Below are positions 45,691-56,636 of a DNA stretch of 64,000 nucleotides, piece after piece. This DNA comes from Ahaetulla prasina (taxonomy: Eukaryota > Chordata > Lepidosauria > Squamata > Colubridae). Position numbers and translations under genes: made by a program. The stretch covers positions 108,422,554 to 108,486,553 of the forward strand of contig NC_080539.1 of NCBI RefSeq assembly GCF_028640845.1. The letters are read 5' to 3'. Below the pieces are notes generated by a model. It was not told the origin of the DNA. It saw nothing but the letters and a program-made list of their open reading frames with translations, and did not search any database. Each line of letters starts with the position of its first letter. Position 1 is the stretch's first letter.

Positions 45691-45826
45691 CTGCAACAGA
45701 AGAACCAGAGGTTATTCCTGACCCAGCCAAGCAGACTGACCGCGTAGTGAAAATAGCGGGAATAAGTGCTGGAATCCTTGTCTTTATTCTCATCCTCCTC
45801 CTTGTCATATTAATTGTCAAAAAAAG
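45688..45826 (+). CDS. PTPRK: PTPRK exon: stalk and transmembrane helix
   Basis: Exon of 139 bp (136 bp if the second AG of the acceptor is used), donor gtaagt, phase 1 in and phase 2 out. It encodes AATEEPEVIPDPAKQTDRVV, then a 22-residue hydrophobic helix (IAGISAGILVF followed by ILILLLVILIV; 45753-45818), then the Lys-Lys stop-transfer. The first bases are a tandem acceptor, so one Ala may be present or absent. The exon end AAA AAA AG joins in frame either to the 30-bp microexon at 51964 (Arg) or directly to 61821 (Ser). Confidence 0.96.
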
Positions 45827-47629
45827 GTAAGTATGGTAAATTTGCCTTTTTCTTTTCATTCAAATAAATGATAAGAAATCAATTCACAGTTCATTGTAGA
45901 AAAATGGTACCAGGGAGAGCATCTTTATCACAAACAGAAGGTATTTCGTAAAGTCAGAAACCAATATTCTACCGTAAAAATCAAACTTTTTTTTAGTATT
46001 GAGTTGTACAAACTGTAAAGACAATGACCAGTGAAACTGAAATAATACCTTTTTACCTTCAGAACATTTCTTATATTTTATTAGGGTTAATCTGAATTTG
46101 TTGTTTCAATTAGCCTTGCTTATTCTCTTGTATTGTGAAATGTCTGGCCTACTTATCTTGGAAAATATTTTACAGGCTATGTTACCTTCATTGGTATTTT
46201 TATAAGTGATGGAAGTTATAGTTAAAATTACATTACCTTATCATAAATTTTCCATTGGGTTATATAGGCCTGCAGACCTTAAAATGCAAAAGTATATTAA
46301 ATGGTGTCTCATTTCTTAAAAAAAAAATCTTAGCCATTTCAAAGTAATGAGAAAAATCAATAGCACCACCTTCTGGAAGTAGAAGTAATTCTGAAAGGAA
46401 AAAAGTCTATAATTTTAATTTTTTTAAAAAATACCCTTTATTGGTGAGTTTCAAACACTTGGTTAATTGACACACATTTTCATAATCAACATGTATGATG
46501 TAATGAATAGCTTTCAGGTCCTTTTTCCTTGCCGTTTCTGTTTCTCTCTCACATCTGGATGAGCAAATGGCTGCTTAATATGAAGCTGTTTATCATGTCA
46601 AGTGATTTGTTCCATCTAGCCTAGGACTGATGGACAGAAAGCTAGTTCTTTAAAATATCACTTAAAAGTCTCTCACGTCACCTGCCACTTGTGATCCCCT
46701 TACAACTGGAGATGATAAAAATCATATGCAGACTTTATGAATTCAGACTGTGTGTTCTACCACTGAGCTGTGGGTGTCTTGCTTCGGAGATCAGTTGCAA
46801 AATTGTTGTTTTTATTCTAGGCCAGGAAGGAATAAAAATAGGGGTATTTTTGTATCTCTTATCTATGTTAAAGTGAAATGAATTTTCTGTTCCAGTTTTC
46901 CAAGTAGGAAAAAAAAACTAGAAACTGTGCCTAAAAATCATATTTATGTCTTAATGGTTTCCAATAGATTTTTTTTTAATTTATTGCCTTTTTACAATGA
47001 TTCCCCTGGAGATATATAACATGGAGGAGAAACGTCTGCATTAGAACCCTTAGGTATGCTAATAGTGTTTTGTGTTAGTTAGACACATATGTGATTTCTC
47101 CCAATAGTGCTTTCACTTTTTTTTTCCCTGTTGTGTACCTCTGTGCTTAAAAAGAAATGCTACAAACCAGTTCATAGTAAAAAATGATGAGAAATCCACT
47201 CGTGCAAATTAAGGGGCAGACCAGTAAATAGCTGTCTTGCTTTTTAGCTGGAAGTTCTCCTTGACAAACGATGAAGAAATGTGATCGCCAGAACTGTAAA
47301 GACAGGCCAGTGAGAAATGTCCTCAGAATATCAGATAGCCAACAGCTGCTCCTGGGGATGTGACACTTCCTTACAAACCTATCATAATGTCAGCACTCAT
47401 GCTGACATTTAGACCGAACTATTAGACCTTTCTGTGAGGCTAACCTGTGATCAGTTATAATGGCTTTTCCACTAGCAGCGTGGAGGACACTGTTAACTTG
47501 TATAAGTTTTACAGCTGCTTATATAAAATAATTGGGCCAGTAGAGTAAGCATTAATGATCATGGAGATACAGATCTCATACTCTGGGGGGAAAAATATGG
47601 TGAAACATATATATATTTAAAGGAAAGAC
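45827..47629. other. Intron, no repeat recognised
   Basis: AT-rich sequence after the transmembrane exon. No clear repeat. Confidence 0.4.
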
Positions 47630-48429
47630 TTAAAGGAAAACTCAAAGACTTGGGAAGCTCATATAAATATGAGCTTATATATATATATATATATATTTTC
47701 TGAGGTTTTCGCGGGTGTTTGTATGTAGGTCTTTGGTTATTCGGGTTTTCTCCCACGTAAAATTGGAAGTGTCTTGGCGACGCCTACCAGCCATTTGGAA
47801 ACCCGCCCTTATTGACAAACGAGTCCCTAACACGAGGAATGACACCAGACCCACATTCACGAGGTCCACACAGGATGTCACCACCACGCATCCACCCAGA
47901 AAGCAGACCTAAACCCACACAGATCATGAAGCACGACCAAGGACCAGAAGCCAGACTGCAGCTGTAACATTAGCCATTTCAAACCTCTCCAATCCATACA
48001 TGCAGCAGACTGACACCCACTATGAAGATGTAGCACGACCACAAACACGAAGCCAAACAACAGCGATGCAGCTCACCAGCTCAAATCCCCCTGCAACTCA
48101 GACTAATCTGAGCACAACAAAGCCCCCTCCCAAACAGGACACACCCCCAGCCAATCAGAGCACAAAAAAACCCCCAGCCAATCAGAGCACAGCCAAGCTT
48201 TCACCCAATCAGTTCAAACCCCTCTAGCAGTTAAAAAGGAAGAAACAGCTGCAATCACACATTGGTCTCAGAAGCACGAAGCTGAAGCCTGAAGATGACG
48301 AATGAGACTTCGTCGAAACGTCGCCAAGACACTTCCAATTTTACGTGGGAGAAAACCCGAATAACCGAAGACCTACATATATATATATATATATGTGAGC
48401 TTCCCCAAGTCTTTGAGTTTTCCTTTAAA
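47630..48429 (+). mobile_element. Penelope-like element with inverted arms
   Basis: Left arm 47630-47782 and right arm 48319-48429 are near-complementary. Both include GGGTTTTCTCCCACGTAAAA or its complement, (AT)n, and an outer CTCAAAGACTTGGG segment. Between them is a C/A-rich region with three CCAATCAG boxes and a TTAAAAAGG box (48151-48239), then a hairpin at 48297-48314 followed by GAAACGTCGCC. No RT frame. Class assigned by recall of similar reptile elements. Confidence 0.6.
48151..48239 (+). promoter_or_regulatory. Triple CCAAT plus TATA-like array
   Basis: CCAATCAG at 48151, 48178 and 48205 (27 bp apart each time) and TTAAAAAGG at 48231 (26 bp on). It is placed upstream of the conserved hairpin, as an internal promoter would be. 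Function is inferred only from this order. Confidence 0.55.
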
Positions 48430-49216
48430 TCCATCTCAAAAAAATGGGCTAGACATTTTGCAATTCACTTTGCTTAATCCTGGGGAACATCTCTGCCTTG
48501 GAGGTTGGTAAGCTTCGATTCACCATCATTCTGGTGAATTTCAGCTACGATCCACAGAAAGTTTTCAGTTCTCATTTTATTTCCAGTAGGGAGAACACCT
48601 CAATGCTGTTACAAACTACACTTTGCAGAATTAGTTTGTCAACAGTTCCTTAAATTATGTTGGAGGAGTCATTTTGCAGGGGGTGGAGCGAGAGCTTCTT
48701 CCTATTTGAGGAAATCAATTTCAGTGGAGGAGTATTATCAGATGCATGGTTCATTACCCAGTCTAGTTCATCAGCATCTCATGTTTAATTTGCATGACAT
48801 TTTCATAGCTATGTTCCACCTTTCCTAATTTATCATGTCATTAATGTTTGCTGACCCTGCAGTGTGTGAACCTTTATCGCATTGATCTATTTCATAATGT
48901 GTAAGAATTTTCTCATGAACTCTATTAATTCAGATTAAAAGGAGATGGATGGAAACCTTTCCCGTTTGTTACATATATATCTACTTAAGATAGCAATTCT
49001 TTGTATAGAATTTTCACACAAGTATTATTATTGGAGGGCGTTAATCGATCCTAAAAATCCCACATTTTAATTTCTTATTTCAGCTGGAATTAGATTTATT
49101 TGGTATTGGATTCACATGTTTCTTCTATCATAAATAAATATTTAGGATAGAATGAATAAATAAATAAATAAAATAACTATAATAAATAAATATTATAGAT
49201 AAACTAACTATAACTA
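48430..49216. other. Intron, AT-rich
   Basis: (AAAT)n near 49157-49195. No other repeat recognised. Confidence 0.4.
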
Positions 49217-49568
49217 ACTGTAAAGGAATCCCTATAGGTTTTACTCTACTAACTGTAGCCGACTTTAGGAACAGTATTCAACTCTGTTTCTTTAAGCCAT
49301 TGAGCCAGCACTGTTCAAAGATATTTCTGTGGTCATCTGGTCAGCAGACATCACACCATAGCACAAAGCATACAGCGAAACACGGATCACTGTTACCTTC
49401 CCGCCAAAGTAGTACCTATTTATTTATTTGCATGTTTTCGAACTGCTAGGTTGGCAGAAGCTGAGGCAAGTGGCGGGAGCTCACTCTCTCACGTGGTGGT
49501 AAGACTCAAACCACCAGAGTACAGACCTTCTCCAGCATATTTTAAGACATTGAGCCACCACGCCTCCA
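49217..49568 (-). mobile_element. Sauria-type SINE, minus strand, old
   Basis: Begins GTAAAGGAATCCCTATAGGT and ends GAGCCACCACGCCTCC. The blocks CCAGCACTGTTCAAAGATAT, TTCGAACTGCTAGGTTGGCA and GGGAGCTCACTC match the family, with many changes. Confidence 0.8.
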
Positions 49569-51467
49569 GTAACCATAGTATATTTCTATAAAATCCTTTA
49601 ACACCAAAACCTGAAACATTGTTAAATTAGGTAGCAATTTTGATCTGAGGCAGTTTTTTAAAATGAGGATAGCTAGTCTAATAGAAAAGCCATTCAGTTG
49701 CTTTCTTCCCTTCCAAAATAAGCAAGTAAACAGGCATCTTTACACAACACCAGTATACAGAAAATAGTGAAAAAGTTCAGTCAGATGTGCATTACAAGGA
49801 GAACGGCTAACTAGACCCCTTCTTTACTTGATCATATCATTCCATAGCAGCCACTTTCACCAAAATCAGGTAAAAATTAGCTTGCAAAAAAGATAAATGA
49901 AAAAAAAAATTCATCCCCCTTGAATGTTTAACTGCCGCCATCCTTAGTTTTGTCTGTTGTTGGAAGTCGAATCTACAGGGGTTTTCACAAGAAAAGTGAG
50001 CAGGTGGTCATATGGCTAAGTACACTGCCTACCTTGGCTCTTGATACCCTTCAAGATCCCTTCCCCACTGAAAAGCCATTTGGAGATGGAGATAGAGATC
50101 GATAATGGATAAGTATCCAATTAGCCATTTGTGTGTGTAGCTCCCCATTGGATTCTTACACAGGTTATAATGATGTACAGTACTTAACTTTACATGGAAC
50201 TACAGCCAAAAAAACTAGCATTTTTATAGTATAAGTGGAGATTTGAATCCATTTACATTACTAACATTGCCTACCTTGCCCCACATATACATAAATATAT
50301 TTTTTTACCTTAGTTTTAACCCATTGGTTCCTGTGATACTTGATTCTTGCATGGAGCTCTTTCTTTCCTTTCTGACTAGAACTGATATCACTGGTCAAAA
50401 GTAGCCACCAGGCCTCCATTTTAATTGGGTTCTTAATGAATCCATTCTCCTGTGAATTAGGGAAACATGTCTTATATTTTTGCTGAATAAAGAAATATTT
50501 CTTTATATACATAGCAGCACGTAAATTCAGTGGTGTTAGAAAACACTTTCTGCTTTAACCCTAAGTGCTTAGTGTATTCCAGGTGCTATAGAATAATTAT
50601 ATTGATTATAATTCTGTGCATTCATATTAGAGATTCCATTATGTGGTATCCCTTTTGATACATCATTTTAGCAAACTCAGAAAAATGCTTCTGAATTTAA
50701 CAATTCTAATCTTGCATAGATTTTCCAAATTTGAACTAATGGGGAAAAACATTGATTGGTAAACACTTATGTATGATTTCACAAACCAGAGGTGTTCTTA
50801 TGCTTTGCCTTATCATTTTGTGCAGATTTTGAAGTAGATGGAAACTCTATTAGTTCCTATAGAGTTTTACAAAGTTATACAGCTGAGTTTTAAGAAAAGG
50901 GATACTGCATCTCTTGAGTAGCAAATACTGTATTTTTTAAACCATTGTTGAAATATTTCCAAATGTACATCATCTCCTTCCATTTGTTTATTTCTCATTT
51001 TTGAAGCTAAGTATGCATATGCCAGTATTTTCAGTTTAAAGATTTAAAAACAGCAGCTGTGTGTGTATATATGGGTTTAATATACACACCCTTCTACTGT
51101 AGAATGCCAGAACACAGTACATTGGCTGCATTCATACATAATACTAAGCCTCTGTTCTGGTTGTCTTTTTAATTCCCTCCCTCCCCCCGCTTTTTTTTTG
51201 GATGAGCTATAGTTGCCTGGTTCGCACATAACACAAATGCCATAATGGCTTTATTTGCACATTATTCATCTGAAAATCTATAAAACATTATGGCTTAGCA
51301 AAAAATTGCGCCTGTATACCTGTACGTAATTGTCTTACAGTAGTTGTTGATTAACCTATCTCTGCCACTGCTAGTCTTTGAGTTTGTAACTGAAAGCTAA
51401 AAGAGAGAAGAAGGAAAGTAAACTTTAGAGCACAAGAACTGTACACAGCTGTTTTGTATTTCATAGC
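49569..51467. other. Intron, no repeat recognised
   Basis: AT-rich, single-copy-looking. Confidence 0.4.
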
Positions 51468-51475
51468 ATTTAGAT

Positions 51476-51610
51476 CAGGGGTGTCCAAACTTGGTCCCTT
51501 TAAGACTTTTGGACTTCAACTCCCAGAGTCCCTCAGCCAGCAAAGCTGGCTGAGGAACTCTGGGAGTTGAAGTCCAAAAGTCTTAAAGGGACCAAGTTTG
51601 GACACCCCTG
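51476..51610. mobile_element. Palindromic hAT MITE (135 bp), nearly perfect
   Basis: Two 66-bp arms around AAA with a single mismatch. Ends CAGGGGTGTCCAAACTTGG and its complement. Perfect 8-bp duplication atttagat (51468-51475, 51611-51618). It lies 354 bp upstream of the Tyr-rich microexon, so the pre-mRNA can form a very stable hairpin near its acceptor. Confidence 0.97.
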
Positions 51611-51963
51611 ATTTAGATAGTTACCAGTCATCACATTTATGCTGCATGCCGAACTAACATAACCCAATTTGGTTTCCATTTTTTTTTCTGCAATAAATGA
51701 AGTGTTAGCATGTCATTTTTCTCTAGTGAACTCCCTCTGTTATTAAAATCTTTTTTTATATGCCAACATGTTTTTTTTTTAATTGCATGGCTCTGTAAGG
51801 CTAATCAGTGCATGAGCAAGATTGTAATGCTAACGAAGAAAACATGATTTTTTAATTCTTTTTTTTAAAAACGCACATTTCTCTGCTTTATTGAATGTGA
51901 CAGAGTCACGCTTTTCATTCACCATTGCTTCTTTTTTCCCACTGTCTGTGATTTGCTTGCCAG

Positions 51964-51993
51964 GAGGAGCTACTATTCTTACTCCTACTACCT
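51964..51993 (+). CDS. PTPRK: PTPRK 30-bp alternative microexon, Tyr-rich
   Basis: Candidate exon of 30 bp between tttgcttgccag and gtaagt. After AAA AAA AG it reads R-R-S-Y-Y-S-Y-S-Y-Y-L and then enters K-L-A-K-K of the next exon. Skipping it gives K-K-S-K-L-A-K-K instead. Both paths stay open, which is strong evidence for a true cassette. A paralogous type IIB phosphatase (PTPRT) has a similar small Tyr-rich optional exon just after the membrane (recalled). The insert lies immediately inside the membrane and adds five tyrosines and two arginines. It is a separate exon, with 6.1 kb of intron before it and 9.8 kb after. Confidence 0.85.
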
Positions 51994-52637
51994 GTAAGTA
52001 GAAATGGGTGACTTTACTTCTTTATATGTTTTGAAGATGCAGTATCCCTTTTCGTTTAAAAAAAAAGTCTAGAAATAGGATTAATATTTCACCAAAATTT
52101 CCTGTATCATTTAGATAGGTTTTTTTTGGAGCCACATATAATTTTAGAGGGAATTGCTTTATTTTTTTAAAGGTTATTGTATTGTAATTGGATGTAGACT
52201 ACCCGCACATAGACCCTTTTATTAAAATATATCTCCACTGTGTATTTTTATTCTAAAATCAAACTTGAGCTCCATCCTGTGTAGACTTAGGTGTCTAAAC
52301 ATTATCTTTTGAATGAGAAGGTTGTAACTCCATCTTATTTTAGGGAACTGATAGGGAGCATACTCATTTACTCAAAGGATTTACCATCCAAAAGGGAAAC
52401 AAGTGACTGTATCCGTCTCCAGCAGTAGAATCCTTTGTGTTGCACAATGGGAAGTGTGATTCCTATTTTACTCACTGGTCATCTTTTGGTAATATTTCTT
52501 ACATAAAAATGAACATATTTTCTGCCTTAGTTCCTTCTTCTTTAACATTTCTCTTCAATTGCTGGCTGCTTTTACCTTTTCTCCTAGGCTGTAAAAATAT
52601 CCTGTGTTTAATCCGACTGTGTAGCTTGAAGTAAATA
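51994..52637. other. Intron after the microexon
   Basis: AT-rich, nothing recognised. Confidence 0.4.
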
Positions 52638-53009
52638 CAGGTAGTTCTTGGCCACAGTTGAGCCCAAAACATTTGTTCAGTGATTGCTGTCCCATTTTAC
52701 GTCCTTTTGTGCCAACGTTGTTAAGTGAATCACTGCAGTTGTTAAATTAGTAACATGGTTGTTAAGTGAATCTGGCTTCCCCATTGACTTTGCTTGCAAG
52801 AAGGTCACAAAAGGAGATCACGTGACAAACCCCCCCCCCCCGACACTGCAACCATCCTAAATAGGAGTCAGTTCCCAAGTGTCTGAATTTTGATCATGTG
52901 ACCATGGGTATATTGCAATGGTTGTAAGAGTGAAAAACAGTCATTTTTTCACTGCTGCTGTAACTTTGAATGATCACTAAATGAACTGTTGTAAGTTGAG
53001 GACTATCTA
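52638..53009. mobile_element. Tigger-like MITE (372 bp)
   Basis: Starts CAGGTAGTTCTTGGCCACAG after TA and ends GTAAGTTGAGGACTATCTA before TA (53010-53011). Contains a C-run at 52832-52842. Inverted orientation relative to 8691. Confidence 0.88.
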
Positions 53010-53011
53010 TA

Positions 53012-55720
53012 TAGTAGTACAAGGAAATGGCAAATTATTTTTTTATTTTCTTACATGTCTTTGCTCCCAACCACCATAATGTTCAGGAAATGGAAAATAA
53101 ATTCATGCACCCCTTCTGATTAAGACCTTCTCCCAAAATAATAGCTGGAAATAGCTACAAGATAATGGAAGGTCTGGAGCAATTTTTATATGCTGAAATT
53201 TACCCTATTTAGTACGGCAAATATGCTCAAAGTGCAGTAAAAAGTGCAATTTTATTAATTAAATTAATAAACCTGGTTAATTAGTTTATGAGTTCTAAAA
53301 TGACTTTGGTTAATTAATAGAGAATAAAATTATCTGATATAATAAACAGATGATAACAATATATGGCTATCACCCATTGACTGGGCAGTCACTGATTAAT
53401 CACTAAGGAATGCTGATTTTTCTTTTCTCTAAAGAATCAGGACCTTCGGGTATATCAAAATATATTTCATATTCCAGCTTGAATATCTGATTGTTGCTAT
53501 TTTGGAAATATTTGTCATAGGCAGAATTTAAGCAAAATTAAGTTAACTATGCCTACCATATAAGGCATGCACCAGCTTGCATTGCAATGAAGCATTCTTT
53601 GGCAAATAAATAGTAATCATTTGCCAAACAGAATAAATCCTGGATTTAATGCATTAATAGGGAAAAGGTCGTGTTGGTTTAAAGCAGAATGTGCATAGAA
53701 TCTAAATGTGATTTTAGGATGTGTATTTTACAAATGCTAAAAATACCAAATGGGCTGAATGCAAAAAAGAGATACATTTTGTTCATGGCATCCAAAATCT
53801 ACTAAGTCAAAGTCTTAGTTAAAGCAAAGTTATCAAAGATTTACTTAGAGACCGTTTCTTATTTTTTTGTTAAAAGAAAACCTAACTAAACGTTTGTAGA
53901 TTAATGCCCTTTGGTTTATTATGAAAAATTGTAATTCTCTTTTTAAATAACAATTTGCACAGCTAGAAGTAATTAAATATGTACGTAGGATATATCTTCC
54001 CTCTCACTAGCACTCTTTTTGAAATAGTTCAGTACATATATGCAGAAGAATTATGTCACAACTAATCATATTCTTCTATATTTAGTTTCTAAAGTACTTA
54101 ACTCTCCTATGATGCCTGATGATTTCAGGGATGTGTTAGTCTTGTTTTCTTAGAAACAGTATGGAAATGGTTTGTCATTCTTTATTTCCATTATATTTTT
54201 TTGCACTTCTCAGTCTAGCTTATAGTAATTCCCATTCTGTACATAGTCATCCAAGTACCAAGCAGATCCATTATTTCAGAATTGGACAAAATGATGCTGA
54301 CACAAGTTCAGCCTTCCTCAGCTGGCTGTGCTGAGCTGAAGAACCAATGGTACTCAGAGATATTGTTTGCTAAAATTAGAGAGTTTTGGGGGGAATATTA
54401 TAGTTTGGAGGAATAATATTGCTGAATCAGAGGATCTGTTTCTACAAAACCACCTTATTTGGATTTTCAGGAATTTATTATTTTTATTAAAATAATTATT
54501 AAAAATAATTCATTAAAATATTTTCAAGTTGCAAGGTTGATTTTAAAAAATAGAGAGAGAGCTAAAAGCTTTTATAGTACCTTTAACTGGAGATGCACAA
54601 AAATTTTCAGGCCGAGGAACATACTTCTTGTTTTTTTTATTGGTGGCTAACAGTTCACATTCCAGAAAGTCGACACCAAAAATATAGGATCCAAATTTGA
54701 TTTAATCTGGCATCATCGCATGAGTTGCAGTTCATAAACATACATTCCTTTTAATTAAAATTGTTAATATGAAAAGGTGCTAGCAGATTTCTGGTTTTGG
54801 CTTCTCATAGACTCACATGGCTCTGCTCCATGTAAAAGTATATGTATAATGTATATGTATACACACAAACAAAATAACGTTCAATTTCATAGGCATTTTA
54901 CAAGGAGGCTTCTTTGCAGCCAGGTTTTTGCAGGAGAGTTCAGTTTGTGTATCTCTTTAAAATAATAACTTTTTGTCATGATACCTAGTGATATAAAAAT
55001 ATTCATATTGTATGTGTGCTTGTATGTATCTATCCAAAATCAAATTTCTAGATCTTTCTATTACTTTCAATTATTTTCTGTTTGTGACTTCCATAGTACT
55101 TTCACCTAAGAATAGATGAGGGTTGGAAGTGTTGGATAGTTTTCCCCCCAACAATGGAGGAATCAACCATTTTTATTAACATGTTTCTTTATCTGCCCCA
55201 GCAGTCCTTGGGGAGGATTCTAGGTTCAAAATAGAGCTGCATCAGCAACTCATTATACATAATTGGAATGTTTGCAGAACATTCTCAGTAACTAAAAGCA
55301 AACCTGAGTTGAACATTAATCACCTGTTTCCTTCTCCACATTTTTAGCATTATCTACCGTTTTGTCAGATGAATAATTGTGCAACTCAAAAGTTTGAACG
55401 TACAATATCTTAAGGAAGGTGTTGTTTGTTATTATAACATAGATTATTGACTGTTGGATGACAAACTTTGTGTACTTTCCTTTTCCTGGCAACCATCACT
55501 TCAGAAATCATGTGGTAATATTCCCTAAATCTGCTGTGGCCTTTTCATAGAAATTAACTTTTTCTAGGCTTTGCTTCTTGAAGAAAGAATGCTGTTGACT
55601 TTTCAGCTTACCCTATCCAGAAAGTTAGTTCAGTCCTTACTCTAGTTGAATCTCAGAACTCCATTTCAAATCCTGGAGGATTTTTGTGAAGGTTTATAAA
55701 TGGATGCTTCAGAAGAGGGT
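53012..55720. other. Intron, AT-rich, no repeat recognised
   Basis: 2.7 kb with no recognised element. Confidence 0.4.
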
Positions 55721-55790
55721 TTAGTCAAATGTAACTGGTTTCTCCTCCTCATCTTTGTCTTCGTCTTCATCATAGTCATCGTCTTCTTTC
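55721..55790 (-). other. Short acidic open frame after an acceptor-like site
   Basis: On the minus strand, CCCTCTAG is followed by an open frame K-E-D-D-D-Y-D-E-D-E-D-K-D-E-E-E-K-P-V-T-F-D and a stop. It could be a retrocopy end, a stray exon or a chance GAN-codon run. The protein is not recognised. Confidence 0.2.
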
Positions 55791-55794
55791 CTAG

Positions 55795-56420
55795 AGGGAC
55801 ATTAAGATTGAATAATTTAATTGAAAACTTAAGTGTGAAGGATGGTAAACTATCACAACAATAAATGCCTTGAACAAAGTGCAAGATTCAAAAATAGCAA
55901 TAAATTGCCTGTATTTCAATTCATGACATTTCATTTTTACACTTGTAAAAAGACCTTGAAAACTACAGCTTTAAATATAATCTGCAATCATTATTAGGGC
56001 AAAGTGTCTCAAAGCATGTGTTAAAACAATAAAAACAAGCTTATTCAGGACCTGTAAACATATAAGCATGTAGAAACTTGATTATTTTCTACTATGTAGA
56101 TTATATGCACACAACAAGACAGTAGCTGAAACTTGTAACAATCACCATCAATTTCACCATTACTTTCCCACCCATTCAAGAGCTATAGAGATTTAACCAT
56201 ACAGCAAATATTTTAAAGCTGGGTGTTGCTAGTGTTTCGATGAGCAATTGCCAGGAAATCCAAGGACTGTAAACTAAACTAGGAAATGAAATGAACTTCC
56301 TAGAAGAAGAAAAAATAAGAAAGCACTTCAGTTATTTGCCAAAAAGAATGGAGATATCCATATGGTCACGAGAAGATGGATTTTACTAATGTATCTTAAA
56401 GTCTACCAGAATTTAATTGT
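55795..56420. other. Intron, AT-rich
   Basis: Nothing recognised. Confidence 0.4.
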
Positions 56421-56421
56421 A

Positions 56422-56632
56422 CAGATAGTTCTTGATTTATAAACCACAATTGAGCCCAAAAATTATGTTGCTAAACAAGACAATTATTAAGTGAATTTTG
56501 CCCCATTTTTTTACTTTCCTTGCCATAGTTGTTAAGTGAATCATTACAATTGTTAAGTTATTAACATGGTTGTCAAGCTAATTTGGCTGTTGTGACTAAC
56601 TAAATGAGCTGTTGTAAGTCAAGGACTACCTG
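56422..56632. mobile_element. Tigger-like MITE with internal deletion (211 bp)
   Basis: Starts CAGATAGTTCTTGATTTATA after TA (56420-56421) and ends AAGTCAAGGACTACCTG before TA. It lacks the middle part present at 52638. Confidence 0.88.
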
Positions 56633-56636
56633 TACA

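Noticed and set aside
48000..48227. 75-codon Pro/Thr/Asn-rich frame
   Set aside because: The repetitive part reflects the CCAAT-bearing tandem DNA units, better explained as a promoter-like region.
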